Of a stretch of 64,000 nt of DNA, positions 25,330 to 34,154 are shown in pieces. The DNA lies in assembly GCA_017889705.1 (NCBI GenBank), contig JAGGAB010000016.1, positions 27,686 through 91,685 on the forward strand, given 5' to 3'. The notes beneath the pieces were generated by a model, which was given only the letters and a program-made list of their open reading frames with translations, made no database searches and was not told the DNA's origin. Position numbers and translations under genes: made by a program. Numbering within the stretch: the stretch's first letter is position 1; each line of letters starts with the position of its first letter. Source of the DNA: Bacillota bacterium (GTDB taxonomy: Bacteria; Bacillota; Negativicutes; Sporomusales; Sporomusaceae).

Positions 25330-25468
25330 GACTTGATTCAGATGGGGTTTTAACCCCGTCTGAATCTTAGTCGAATTATCCAGGGGCTTAGCCGTTCGCC
25401 TGTGCCCGTAGGGGTATTACTCCCCCACTCACGATGGGAGTATTAGAACGGGTTAGTCATCGGATAAA
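25330..25468. repeat. repeat R2, copy c
   Basis: This matches 18469-18592 at both ends: GACTTGATTCAGA...TCTGAATCTTAGTCGAATTATCCAGG on the left and TTAGTCATCGGA on the right. The centre has its own inverted repeats (GGGGTATTACTCCC). It occupies most of the 368-nt gap before the next gene; I see nothing else there besides leader 9. Confidence 0.75.
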
Positions 25469-25504
25469 GCATTAAAGCATGTAATCAAATTATAACGAGG
25501 AGCG

Positions 25505-26369
25505 ATGACATACGAATTTAATCAACAAAAAAACAATTATTGATCAAGCACAGTCGCTAGGAGCGGAGCTTGTAGGTTTTGCTCCGGTAGAAAGATGGGA
25601 AGAGTTTGGTGATTTGCCGGAAGAGTTTTATCCACATAGGGTATGGCCTTTGGCAAAGACTGTAATTGTATTGGGAGTTCCGGTTTGGCTGCCGATTGTA
25701 GAAGCGGCACCGGCTCAATTGGGACGAGAACAGTATACGATAACTAATGAACTTCTCGATGAAGCCGCATATCGGCTAGCCGCTTATTTAAACCGGAATG
25801 GTCACGCAGCTATTAATATTTGCCGGGATGGCTATGGTGATTCCGATGTGTTAATGGAAACTCCGGTAGCAGTATTTTCTCATGTATGGGCAGCGCACTA
25901 TGCCGGTCTTGGTAAGGTAGGCTGGAATCATACCCTGCTAACCCCGCAATTCGGTCCTAGGTTACGGTTGGTATCGATATTAACAGCACTCGAATTACCA
26001 GGAGATCCCATGCTTGAAAAAGATCTATGCACACATTGCATGCTCTGCCAAAAGATTTGCCCGGCTAATGCATTGGCAGGGGAGCGCACAGATCTATATG
26101 CCGATATGGACAAACGGGCTTGCACCGGTAATGGCAAACGCCTGCGCAAGGCCTATCGTAATCCTTGCGGTTTCTGCATCAAGGTTTGCCCGGTAGGGAA
26201 AGATCGTCAGCTTTTCCAGAGTACAAATGTCCAAAAGTATTTCAAAGAACAGGAAGTTCTTGCCCAGAATCCGGATGCACCAGAGTACCGGTCCTGGCAG
26301 CACTTGCGAAAATATGGTGGATATGCGCTAGAAGAGGAAATACAAGCTGCGCAAAGGATTGGAAAATAA
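25505..26369 (+). pseudogene. QueG-like [4Fe-4S] protein gene with N-terminal frameshift
   Basis: A homologue of the 24.3-kb protein. The main frame runs from about 25509 to 26369 and includes CTHCMLCQKICP and CGFCIKVCPVG. It has no start codon before TTG at 25614, which would delete the first 35 or so conserved residues. An ATG at 25505 behind CGAGGAG reads MTYEFNQQ and then goes out of frame at a run of seven A (25527-25533). Removing one A gives MTYEFNQQKTIIDQAQSLGA, matching the relative. This is either a sequencing error, slippage-dependent expression or a recent mutation. It sits at the head of an Ssu-type transporter operon. Confidence 0.8.
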
Positions 26370-26383
26370 GAGGAGGATTACTC

Positions 26384-27385
26384 TTGATAATTCAAAAACG
26401 AAAGCATCTTTTGACAAGTTTACTTAGTATAGTTGCACTTACTACGTTATTTGTAGTGGGCTGCGGATCTGGGAAAAGTACTGAAACTACCGCTAAGTCA
26501 GGAGGCAAGGCAGTGGTTGAGTTTAAATACCCGGACAATCCTTCTTTTGATTTATTTTATATCGCAGATGAATTAGGCTATTTTAAAGATAGCGGTGTTC
26601 AACCCAAGTATGTAGGAAGAATAGCAGAAGGGCAAATTATTCCATCTGTAGGAACCGGTGCTATTGATTTTGGCAATCGGCATACTCCGCTGGTAATAGC
26701 GGCTATTGCCAATGGCTCAGATGTGAAAATTATTGCTGCCGGAACCAAGTCTACTAAAGAATCACCACATATGAAATATTTTGTTAAGACTGATTCGCCC
26801 ATTAAAGATTTGAAAGATTTAGTAGGTAAAAAAGTAGGGATTAATAGTTTTGGTGCTTGCTCTGAGTATGTTACCAAGAAACTTCTTCAGGACAATGGTT
26901 TAGAAGGTAAAGTGGAACTCATTCAAATTCCGAACGATCAATTGGATCAAGTTCTAAAACAAGGTGTTGTTGATATTTCAATTATTCATCCGCCACAATC
27001 CGGACGGGCGGAAAAAACACCTGAATTGCGGAAATTATTCAGTGACTACGATATTGACCAAGGCATCAGCGGTATGAATCCAATTACGGTAAATGGCAAA
27101 TTTGCCAGAGAAAACCCGGAAGCCATGAAGACTATTGTCGGCATTCTGGCCAAGACGGCGAAATGGGTAAACGAACACCCGGATGAGGCCCGTGGGATTA
27201 TTGCAAAAAGGTTGAAAATGGATATAAATCTTGTGGAAAACTATGGCTACTATAGCGATCAGATTATTCCTGCGCCGGAAGTCAATTACTGGATTGACCG
27301 TTTGATTGCGGAAGGCAAGATCAGTCAGGGGCAAGTCAAGCCGGAAGCAATTTATACCAACGAATATAACCCTAATAAAAAATGA
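26384..27385 (+). CDS. sulfonate/nitrate/taurine-type substrate-binding lipoprotein
   Basis: The 333-residue protein has a lipobox (LFVVGCG) and an NMT1/SsuA-like binding domain: DELGYFKDSGVQPKYVG, VGTGAIDFGNRHTPLVIAA, LVGKKVGINSFGACSEYVTKK and HPDEARGIIAKRL. Proteins of this class bind sulfonates, nitrate, thiamine precursors and similar small molecules. The TTG at 26384 is the likely start (GAGGAGG 7 nt upstream); a longer open frame from 26165 lies inside the QueG-like gene and is rejected. ATPase and permease genes follow. Confidence 0.87.
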   Translation: MIIQKRKHLLTSLLSIVALTTLFVVGCGSGKSTETTAKSGGKAVVEFKYPDNPSFDLFYIADELGYFKDSGVQPKYVGRIAEGQIIPSVGTGAIDFGNRHTPLVIAAIANGSDVKIIAAGTKSTKESPHMKYFVKTDSPIKDLKDLVGKKVGINSFGACSEYVTKKLLQDNGLEGKVELIQIPNDQLDQVLKQGVVDISIIHPPQSGRAEKTPELRKLFSDYDIDQGISGMNPITVNGKFARENPEAMKTIVGILAKTAKWVNEHPDEARGIIAKRLKMDINLVENYGYYSDQIIPAPEVNYWIDRLIAEGKISQGQVKPEAIYTNEYNPNKK

Positions 27386-27414
27386 ACCAGTTAAGAAGCG
27401 GAGGGGGGAATCAA

Positions 27415-28278
27415 GTGACTAAAATTGAAGCACATGATGTGTACAAAGAATTTAATGTGATAAATGAGGCAGGAAAACACGAAAAGTTAGTTGTTCTCGA
27501 TAATTTTGATCTGGAAGTGAAACAAGGAGAATTTTTGGCTATTCTTGGGCCCAGTGGCTGCGGTAAGTCCTCATTTCTAAATATCTTAGCAGGACTAGAC
27601 CGGCAAAACAGTGGTGATATATTGATTGATAAACAGTCTGTGCTGGATAATAAGTTTGACCGTGGCGTGGTATTTCAGGGCTATGCCCTTTATCCCTGGC
27701 GGACAGTATTGGAAAACGTGGCAATAGGACTAGAAATCCGCGGTGTTGGCCGCCAAGAACGGGAGCAGATCGCTTATGAGTATTTATCGTTGGTTGGATT
27801 GAAACAGTTTGCTAAGAGACGGCCGCATCAGCTATCTGGCGGAATGAAGCAACGTGTGGCAATTGCCAGGGCATTGGTGTATCAGCCGGAAATATTACTG
27901 ATGGATGAGCCGTTTGCTGCTTTGGATGCGCAAACAAGAGAACTGTTACAGTTTGAATTGCTGCGCATATGGGAAGCTGATAAAAAAACCATTATATTTG
28001 TTACCCATAGTATTGATGAAGCAATTTTGATGGCAGACCGGGTTGCAGTAATGACTGCCCGTCCCGGTAAAATCAAGGAAATAATTGATATTTCACTACC
28101 CAGACCCCGTACCGGGGAAATTCGCAATTCACCTGAATTTATCCAGATACGACAAAAAGCCTGGAATCTAATAAAAGATGAAGTCATTCGAGCTCAAAAC
28201 CTCGAAGACGATGATAATACGGATAAGGGCAGTTTTAAGAAACAAGGGGATGAGCAGAGTCATGAGAAGGTTAGCTAG
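27415..28278 (+). CDS. Ssu/Tau-type ABC transporter ATP-binding protein
   Basis: This 287-residue ATPase is of the nitrate/sulfonate/taurine family. It has Walker [29 protein letters not shown], signature LSGGMKQR and Walker B ILLMDEPFAALD, then SIDEAILMADRVAVMTARPG. The GTG at 27415 follows GGAGGGGGG; an ATG at 27382 overlaps the binding-protein stop and is a less likely alternative. The C-terminal 30 residues are charged (EDDDNTDKG...). The permease start lies inside its 3' end. Confidence 0.88.
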   Translation: MTKIEAHDVYKEFNVINEAGKHEKLVVLDNFDLEVKQGEFLAILGPSGCGKSSFLNILAGLDRQNSGDILIDKQSVLDNKFDRGVVFQGYALYPWRTVLENVAIGLEIRGVGRQEREQIAYEYLSLVGLKQFAKRRPHQLSGGMKQRVAIARALVYQPEILLMDEPFAALDAQTRELLQFELLRIWEADKKTIIFVTHSIDEAILMADRVAVMTARPGKIKEIIDISLPRPRTGEIRNSPEFIQIRQKAWNLIKDEVIRAQNLEDDDNTDKGSFKKQGDEQSHEKVS

Positions 28279-29043
28279 TCACATTAACGGTACTTTGGAA
28301 AGAAGTTTGGGAATTGTACTATTGTTGCTGTTATGGGAAATTGCACCGAGAATTGGTCTGGTTGATATTACCTACCTTAGTCCTCCTTCTAAAGTATTGG
28401 TGGCATTAAGTGGATTGCTCACTTCCGGTGAGTTGGGAGTGCATGTGTTGAGTAGTCTGAAGCGCGCGCTGGCGGGTTTATTTTTAGCAGTAATCGTAGG
28501 AACGGGGTTTGGACTATTTATTGGTTCTATAAAACGAATCGAGAGAATACTGGATTCCGTATTTCAGACTTTTCGCCAAATGTCGGCGTTTGCCTTATTT
28601 CCGGTTTTTATTTTGTTCTTTGGGATTGGTGAAGTATCTAAAACCATTATAATCTTTTGGGCTTCCCTGTGGCCGGTGCTGCTCAACACGATTAATGGCG
28701 TGAAAAATGTGGATAAACGCTGGTAGACTCGGCTAAATCTATGGGAGCTTCTCAATATTTTATTTTCACCAAAGTCATACTGCCGGCAGCAGCACCCGGT
28801 ATATTTACAGGAATACGGTTAGGCGGTTCTTATTGTGTCATGTCACTGGTAGCTGCCGAAATGATTGGCGCTCATTCCGGGCTTGGGTATTTGGTGTTGT
28901 ACTCACAGGAAACATTTAAAATATCTGATATGTATGGTGCCATTGTAGGGTTAGCATTAGTTGGTCTGGGGCTAAACTACGCGCTGACTTATATCGAAAA
29001 AGTACTGTCAGGCTGGAATGAAGAGACAACTATAAACGGGTAA
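28250..29043 (+). pseudogene. Ssu/Tau-type permease gene broken by a one-base deletion
   Basis: The first frame reads to a TAG at 28724 after GVKNVDKRW. The second, from about 28717, continues TLVDSAKSMGASQYF...VILPAAAPGIF to 29043. Homologues in the window read GVKNVDALLIKSARSMG across this point, so one A is missing in the AAA at 28714-28716. With it restored the protein is about 264 residues with normal permease helices and EAA loop. The start is ATG 28250 or 28262, inside the ATPase gene. No slippery heptamer is present. This is the second single-A error in the same operon, so either the operon is decaying or the read data are faulty there. Confidence 0.85.
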
Positions 29044-29048
29044 AGTTA

Positions 29049-29110
29049 GCTGATTAGTAAACAAAACTAAAGGCTAAGATTGCACAGTATGTGTATTCTT
29101 AGCCTTGTTT
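29049..29110 (+). promoter_or_regulatory. leader element copy 10 with terminator
   Basis: GCTGA-TTAG-loop TAAACAAAA-CTAA-AGGC (29049-29074). The terminator is GGCTAAGA...TCTTAGCC with a TTGTTT tail. It starts 5 nt after the permease stop and no promoter is seen, so it would govern read-through from the Ssu operon into the methionine-salvage genes. Confidence 0.8.
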
Positions 29111-29132
29111 GTATTTTAAGGAGGTTATTATT

Positions 29133-30251
29133 ATCAATATTGAAACGAAAGCAATTCATTTAGGCCACGAAATTGATCCTGCCACTGGTGCAATTGCTGC
29201 TCCTATTTATCTTAGCACAACCTATGAACGTGATGCGGACGGTTCTTATCCACGTGGTTATAGTTATAGCCGCACAGATAATCCCAATCGTCACAATCTC
29301 GAAACAGTTATTGCCGGACTCGAGGGTGGAACTGTAGCAGCGGCCTTTTCGTCCGGACTTGCCGCAATCGGTGCAGTTTTTCAGGCGTTGTTACCTGGGG
29401 ACCATGTTATTGCCCCCGAAGTCTTATATCATGGAACAACAAGAATATTGAAAGATATATTCTCGCCATGGAATTTGCAGGTAACCTTTGTTGACACTTC
29501 TGATGCGGCCAAGGTAAAGAATGCCGTCAAAGGCAATACGAAACTGATTTTTGTTGAAACTCCCTCAAATCCAACCTTAGCAGTCACTGACATTAAAGCA
29601 ATCGCTGATATTGCCCATGCTGCCGGCGCAATATGTGTATGTGATAATACCTGGGCGACGCCGGTATTGCAGCGGCCATTAGAATTCGGGGCTGACTTGG
29701 TAATCCATTCAACAACCAAATATTTTGGCGGACACAGTGATGTGCTAGGGGGAGCAGTTGTTAGCAGCCATGATGATGAATTTTTTGGACGAATCCGCAA
29801 GATTCAGCAAATAGGCGGAGCTGTGCCGTCGCCGTTTGATGCTTGGTTGTTGTTGCGGGGAACGCAAACATTGCCGTGCAGAATTCGCAATCATTCGGAA
29901 AGTGCCGGGAAGATCGCGGAATTTTTGTCTAATCATCCGCAAGTGGAGCGTGTTTATTATCCGGGACTTTCTGAGCATCCTGGCCATGAAATTGCCAAAA
30001 AGCAAATGTGCCAGTTTGGTGGTATGCTCTCCTTTGAAGTGAAAGGTGATAGACAACAGGCGCTGGAAGTAGCCGGTAAGCTTAAGATAATTATTCGCGG
30101 TACCAGTCTGGGTGGAGTGGAAAGCTTAATCGAACATCGTAAGTCGATTGAGGGACCGGAAAGTAAAACCCCGGATACGCTGCTGCGATTATCAGTCGGT
30201 CTGGAAAATGTTGATGATTTAATCGAGGATTTGTCGAATGCATTGGGATGA
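29133..30251 (+). CDS. Cys/Met-metabolism PLP enzyme, apparent ATC start
   Basis: This 372-residue trans-sulfuration family enzyme has YSYSRTDNPNRHNLE, VIAPEVLYHGTTRIL, FVETPSNPTLAV and PLP-lysine motif HSTTKYFGGHSD (lysine near 195). Its C-terminal SLGGVESLIEHRKS pattern fits cystathionine gamma-synthase/lyase or methionine gamma-lyase. AAGGAGG at 29118 is followed in frame only by ATT and ATC before AATATTGAAACG; homologous starts would read M-N-I-E-T, so ATC at 29133 (8 nt spacing) is the likely start. A TTG at 29109 lies in the terminator and has no ribosome site. It is the first gene of the methionine-derivative operon. Confidence 0.85.
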   Translation: MNIETKAIHLGHEIDPATGAIAAPIYLSTTYERDADGSYPRGYSYSRTDNPNRHNLETVIAGLEGGTVAAAFSSGLAAIGAVFQALLPGDHVIAPEVLYHGTTRILKDIFSPWNLQVTFVDTSDAAKVKNAVKGNTKLIFVETPSNPTLAVTDIKAIADIAHAAGAICVCDNTWATPVLQRPLEFGADLVIHSTTKYFGGHSDVLGGAVVSSHDDEFFGRIRKIQQIGGAVPSPFDAWLLLRGTQTLPCRIRNHSESAGKIAEFLSNHPQVERVYYPGLSEHPGHEIAKKQMCQFGGMLSFEVKGDRQQALEVAGKLKIIIRGTSLGGVESLIEHRKSIEGPESKTPDTLLRLSVGLENVDDLIEDLSNALG

Positions 30252-30284
30252 TTGCTAAGGTAATCTTTCCGGGATGGTGATTGT

Positions 30285-31457
30285 TTGGTAAACGATGAAA
30301 TTAATAATTTGATAGCAACAAAATTTGATGAGGTTGTAGCGCTGCGGCGGCGGTTTCATGAATTTCCGGAAATCAGCGGCAAAGAATTCATTACCCAGCA
30401 AACTATTATGAAAGATTTGCAAAAAATGGGTTTAGAGCCACAGCCTATTGCAGACACCGGTGTAATCGTCAATATTCGCGGCAACAGGCCGGGGAAGACG
30501 GTCGCAATACGCGCAGACATGGATGCACTGCCTATTCATGATGAGTGCGGGCATTCATATCAGTCTCAGTTGCAGGGGGTCTGTCATGCCTGCGGTCATG
30601 ACGGGCATATGGCAATAGCACTTGGCGTGGCCCGGGTTCTGCAACAACTGAAGAATGACTTTGCCGGTGAGGTGCGTTTGTTATTTCAACCTAGTGAAGA
30701 AGCGGCTCCTGGCGGCGCTGGTGACTTAATTGAAGCAGGCGCTTTGGCGGGAGTGGACTATATTATCGGTGCTCATTTATGGCAGCCGCTGCAAACCGGA
30801 ACAATTGGTATTGCGAGAGGGAAGATGCTGGCAGCAGTAAACAAGTTCACAATAAAAATACTGGGCAAAGGCGGACACGGCTCTTTGCCGCATCAGACTG
30901 TTGACCCGATACTAGTTGCAACACAGTTGGCGCTTGCTTTACATACGATTGTCAGCCGGAATATTGATCCCCTGGAAGCGGCAGTGCTGTCACTTGGTAT
31001 GATTAAAGCAGGTGATGCTTTTAATATTATTCCGGATACCGCTGTTATTGAAGGAACAGTGCGATGCTTTGAACAAGGTGTTATGGATTCGATTTTTCAG
31101 CGTATTGATGATCTGGCAAAGGGTATTTGCGCTGCCTATGGAGCAAGTTATCAGCTGGAAAGAAGGCAAGGACCGTCTGCGCTTAAAAATACTCCGGAGG
31201 TTGTCAGTTTTATTCAAGCAGCAGGCCGAGAAGTTTTGGGCCAGGAAAACGTTATTGAGGTGCAGCCGGTGATGATTAGTGATGATTATGCGCTATACTT
31301 GCACAAGGTTGCCGGAGCTTATTTTTTTGTAGGCTGTGGTAACAAAGAAAAAGGAATTATATATCCGCATCATCATCCTAAATTCGATATCGATGAAACA
31401 GGATTAAAATATGGTGTGGAAATTATGACTAGAGCGGCATTAAAACTGCTGGCATAA
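30285..31457 (+). CDS. M20D amidohydrolase (N-acyl-amino-acid deacylase)
   Basis: The 390-residue metallopeptidase of the M20D/IAA-amidohydrolase group has metal-site motifs CHACGHDGHMA, SEEAAPGGAGDLIEAG, GAHLWQPL and YPHHHPKFDID in the expected order, with the dimerisation domain between. It removes acyl groups from N-acylated amino acids. Placed between a methionine-type lyase and MetQIN, it may release methionine or another sulfur amino acid from an N-acyl form; that is inference. The start is TTG at 30285 behind GGGATGGTGA. It lies 33 nt after the PLP gene, in the same operon. Confidence 0.88.
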   Translation: MVNDEINNLIATKFDEVVALRRRFHEFPEISGKEFITQQTIMKDLQKMGLEPQPIADTGVIVNIRGNRPGKTVAIRADMDALPIHDECGHSYQSQLQGVCHACGHDGHMAIALGVARVLQQLKNDFAGEVRLLFQPSEEAAPGGAGDLIEAGALAGVDYIIGAHLWQPLQTGTIGIARGKMLAAVNKFTIKILGKGGHGSLPHQTVDPILVATQLALALHTIVSRNIDPLEAAVLSLGMIKAGDAFNIIPDTAVIEGTVRCFEQGVMDSIFQRIDDLAKGICAAYGASYQLERRQGPSALKNTPEVVSFIQAAGREVLGQENVIEVQPVMISDDYALYLHKVAGAYFFVGCGNKEKGIIYPHHHPKFDIDETGLKYGVEIMTRAALKLLA

Positions 31458-31494
31458 CCCGGCTTAAATAATTTTGCTAAGGGAGAGATTGAAA

Positions 31495-32334
31495 ATGAAT
31501 AAAAGAGTAAGCATATTGACGACTTTATTGATCATGATAATCACGGCTGCTTTATTGACAGGATGCTCCAATTCTAATAAACAGACTAATTCAGGCAATC
31601 AGCCAGCACAACAAAGAACTCAAATTAAGTTGGGAGTAACTCCATCTGTTTCGGAAGAAGTGGCACGTAAGGTGAAAGAGGTGGCCGCTAAGGACGGGCT
31701 GGATATTGAAGTAATAGTATTCAGTGATTATACGCAAGTAAATCGTGCATTAGCAGAAAAGCAACTGGATGCAAACTCGTTTCAGCACACTGGTTTCTTC
31801 GAAAATGATAAAAAAACTCATAACTTGGATTTAGTAAAAATCGCCGATACCTATACATTACCTGCGGCTATTTATTCTAAGAAGATCAAAAATGTTTCCG
31901 AACTTCCTGATGGCGCGACAGTAGCTCTTGCCGGTGATCCGGCCAATACGGCTCGTGGATTATATCTGTTTGAAAAAGCTGGTTGGATAAAATTACGTGA
32001 AGGTGCAGGCGTAAAGGCGACGGTTCGAGATATTGTAGACAATCCGAAAAAACTGAAATTCAAAGAGATGGATCAGGCAATGGTGTTGCCAATGTTGGGT
32101 GAAGTAGATGCAGCCGCAGTAAATTCAAATTTTGCATTGGCTGGCGGGTTAAATCCGCAAAAAGATGGGCTTGTGGTTGAAGATGCTAATGGTCCATGGG
32201 TAAATCTAATTGCAGTGCGGGCAGCAGAAAAAGATGATCCTGTATTTCAAAAGTTGATCAAAGCATTTCGCTCGCCAGAAGTCAAAGCATTTATCAATGA
32301 GAAGTATAAAGGAGCGCTGCTAGCAAGCTGGTAG
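31495..32334 (+). CDS. metQ: MetQ/NlpA-family substrate-binding lipoprotein, copy 2
   Basis: This 279-residue lipoprotein (lipobox TAALLTGC) of the MetQ family has VIVFSDYTQVNRALAEKQLD, NSFQHTGFFEND, TYTLPAAIYSKKIK and VRDIVDNPKKLKF. It serves the MetI and MetN that follow at once. Its sequence is clearly different from MetQ copy 1, so the two systems probably prefer different ligands. The ATG at 31495 follows AAGGGAGAG; the frame opens 21 nt earlier at 31474. Confidence 0.88.
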   Translation: MNKRVSILTTLLIMIITAALLTGCSNSNKQTNSGNQPAQQRTQIKLGVTPSVSEEVARKVKEVAAKDGLDIEVIVFSDYTQVNRALAEKQLDANSFQHTGFFENDKKTHNLDLVKIADTYTLPAAIYSKKIKNVSELPDGATVALAGDPANTARGLYLFEKAGWIKLREGAGVKATVRDIVDNPKKLKFKEMDQAMVLPMLGEVDAAAVNSNFALAGGLNPQKDGLVVEDANGPWVNLIAVRAAEKDDPVFQKLIKAFRSPEVKAFINEKYKGALLASW

Positions 32335-32347
32335 AGGAGGTTAGCCT

Positions 32348-33025
32348 GTGCTGGAAACATTATTTATAAAAAATTTCACCGAAAATGGTGAGTTGTATCT
32401 AGAGTCCTTAGCCGCTACGCTGCAAATGGTGATTATTTCTTTACTTATTGCAGCTATTCTTGGCTTTTTTATAGGCGTACTTTTAGTAATTACCAGGGCA
32501 GGACACCTTGCAGAAAATGAAAAAGTGTTTCAATTTTTAAATGTGATTGTCAATGCGCTGCGTTCCATGCCTTTTATTATCCTGATGGTGGCAATTATGC
32601 CGCTAACCAAGATCTTGTCAGGAACTACAATTGGAGTACGGGGTGCAATCGTACCACTTGTTGTATTTTCCGCTCCTTTTATTGCACGCTTAACCGAGTC
32701 GGCTTTGCTGGAGGTTGATCCAGGGGTTATTGAAGCATTTAAAGCCATGGGAGCCAGCAGAAGGCAAATCATTATATCGGTTATGCTCAAAGAAGCTTTG
32801 CCAGGGTTGATCTTGGCCTTAACGGTCGCAACAATCGGACTTGTTGGAGCAACCGCCATGGCAGGCGTTGTAGGTGCCGGTGGGTTAGGTGACTTGGCAC
32901 TTAGATATGGCTATCAGCGTTGGAATCCGGAAGTCATGTTCGGGTGCGTGTTTATTATATGGGGTATGGTGCAGGGGATTCAATCTATGGGAAATTATTT
33001 TTCAAAATCTCTTCGCCGAAAATAG
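32348..33025 (+). CDS. metI: methionine-type ABC transporter permease, copy 2
   Basis: This 225-residue MetI permease has IVNALRSMPFIILMVAIMPL, the coupling loop VDPGVIEAFKAMGASRRQ and the conserved VGATAMAGVVGAGGLGDLA. The GTG start sits 7 nt after GAGGAGG. It is preceded by metQ and followed by metN within the same operon; the gene order is Q-I-N, whereas copy 1 is N-I-Q. Confidence 0.9.
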   Translation: MLETLFIKNFTENGELYLESLAATLQMVIISLLIAAILGFFIGVLLVITRAGHLAENEKVFQFLNVIVNALRSMPFIILMVAIMPLTKILSGTTIGVRGAIVPLVVFSAPFIARLTESALLEVDPGVIEAFKAMGASRRQIIISVMLKEALPGLILALTVATIGLVGATAMAGVVGAGGLGDLALRYGYQRWNPEVMFGCVFIIWGMVQGIQSMGNYFSKSLRRK

Positions 33026-33052
33026 GTTGAAACGAAAGTTTGGTGAAACGGC

Positions 33053-34129
33053 ATGATTGTTATGGATAATATCTCCAAAATATATTCGCGCGGAGATAAA
33101 AAAGTGGAAGCGTTGCGAAGTGCAAATCTAACCGTAAACCAAGGTGAGATTTTTGGTATCGTAGGCTATAGCGGTGCCGGCAAAAGTACGCTGCTGCGTT
33201 GTATTAACATGTTGGAAAGGCCGACGACAGGCAGCGTTAAAATTAAGGATATCGAGATAACCTCGCTAGATGATACTCAGCTGCAGCAGGCACGACGAAA
33301 AATAGGTATGATTTTTCAACATTTTAATCTTTTGTCATCAAGTACTGTGTTTATGAATGTTGCTGCACCGCTCCGCTTAATTAATACACCCCAAAAAGAG
33401 ATTGAGAAAAAAGTGTTTGAACTGCTCAAGCTGGTCGGATTGTCTGAACAAGCTAATGCTTACCCGGCGCAATTATCTGGCGGCCAAAAACAACGGGTTG
33501 GTATTGCCAGAGCATTAGCCAACGATCCGGAAATTTTGCTGTGCGATGAAGCTACTTCCGCTCTTGATCCGGAGACAACCGATTCTATTTTGGAATTGCT
33601 TAAGGCTATTAACCGGCAGTTAAAGCTGACAATTGTTTTGGTTACTCATGAAATGAATGTAATTAAAAAAATATGTGACCGGGTCGCAGTAATGGAGAAT
33701 GGCGTAATTATTGAACAGGGATATGTAATTGATTTATTTACAAAACCCCAAACGCAGACTGCGAAAAAATTTATTAGTACAATCATTGAAACACAGCTTC
33801 CCGATAAAATCTTGGAAATAGTAAGCAAGCAGTCCACGCCGGGCCTGCTTGTTAAGGTGGGTTTTGTCGGGGATGTTGGCGCTGCACCGCTTTTAGCCAA
33901 TTTGTCAGGTCAGTTTCATGTTCAGCCGAACATTCTTTATGGAAATATTATTGAAGTAAAGAACACCATTTGCGGCAATCTTGTTGTCAATTTTACTGGT
34001 CAGCGCGACAAAACTTTGAAAGCGTTACGATATTTGGAAAAGTGCGGATTGCAAGCAGAAATACTGCTAGATGTGAAAGCAGCGGAGGTTTTACTGGAAA
34101 AAAACCTTGGTGAGCGAATTTCTGTCTGA
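33053..34129 (+). CDS. metN: methionine ABC transporter ATP-binding protein with NIL domain
   Basis: This is full-length MetN, 358 residues. The ATPase domain (about 1-245) has [34 protein letters not shown] and ILLCDEATSALDP. A C-terminal NIL domain (about 275-350; LLVKVGFVGDVGAAPLLANL...) binds substrate and gives trans-inhibition. The contrast with the truncated MetN at 19 kb suggests that this system is feedback-controlled. It is the fifth gene of the operon starting at 29.1 kb. Confidence 0.93.
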   Translation: MIVMDNISKIYSRGDKKVEALRSANLTVNQGEIFGIVGYSGAGKSTLLRCINMLERPTTGSVKIKDIEITSLDDTQLQQARRKIGMIFQHFNLLSSSTVFMNVAAPLRLINTPQKEIEKKVFELLKLVGLSEQANAYPAQLSGGQKQRVGIARALANDPEILLCDEATSALDPETTDSILELLKAINRQLKLTIVLVTHEMNVIKKICDRVAVMENGVIIEQGYVIDLFTKPQTQTAKKFISTIIETQLPDKILEIVSKQSTPGLLVKVGFVGDVGAAPLLANLSGQFHVQPNILYGNIIEVKNTICGNLVVNFTGQRDKTLKALRYLEKCGLQAEILLDVKAAEVLLEKNLGERISV

Positions 34130-34154
34130 CATTGTGGCAAGGGAGGAGTTGTAG

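Noticed and set aside
26165..26383. Long N-terminal extension of the Ssu binding protein
   Set aside because: It overlaps the end of the QueG-like gene in another frame and would hide the lipoprotein signal; TTG 26384 has the ribosome site.
28707..28730. Programmed -1 frameshift in the permease gene
   Set aside because: No slippery heptamer or following structure is seen, and homologues are in one frame. A one-base deletion or read error is simpler.
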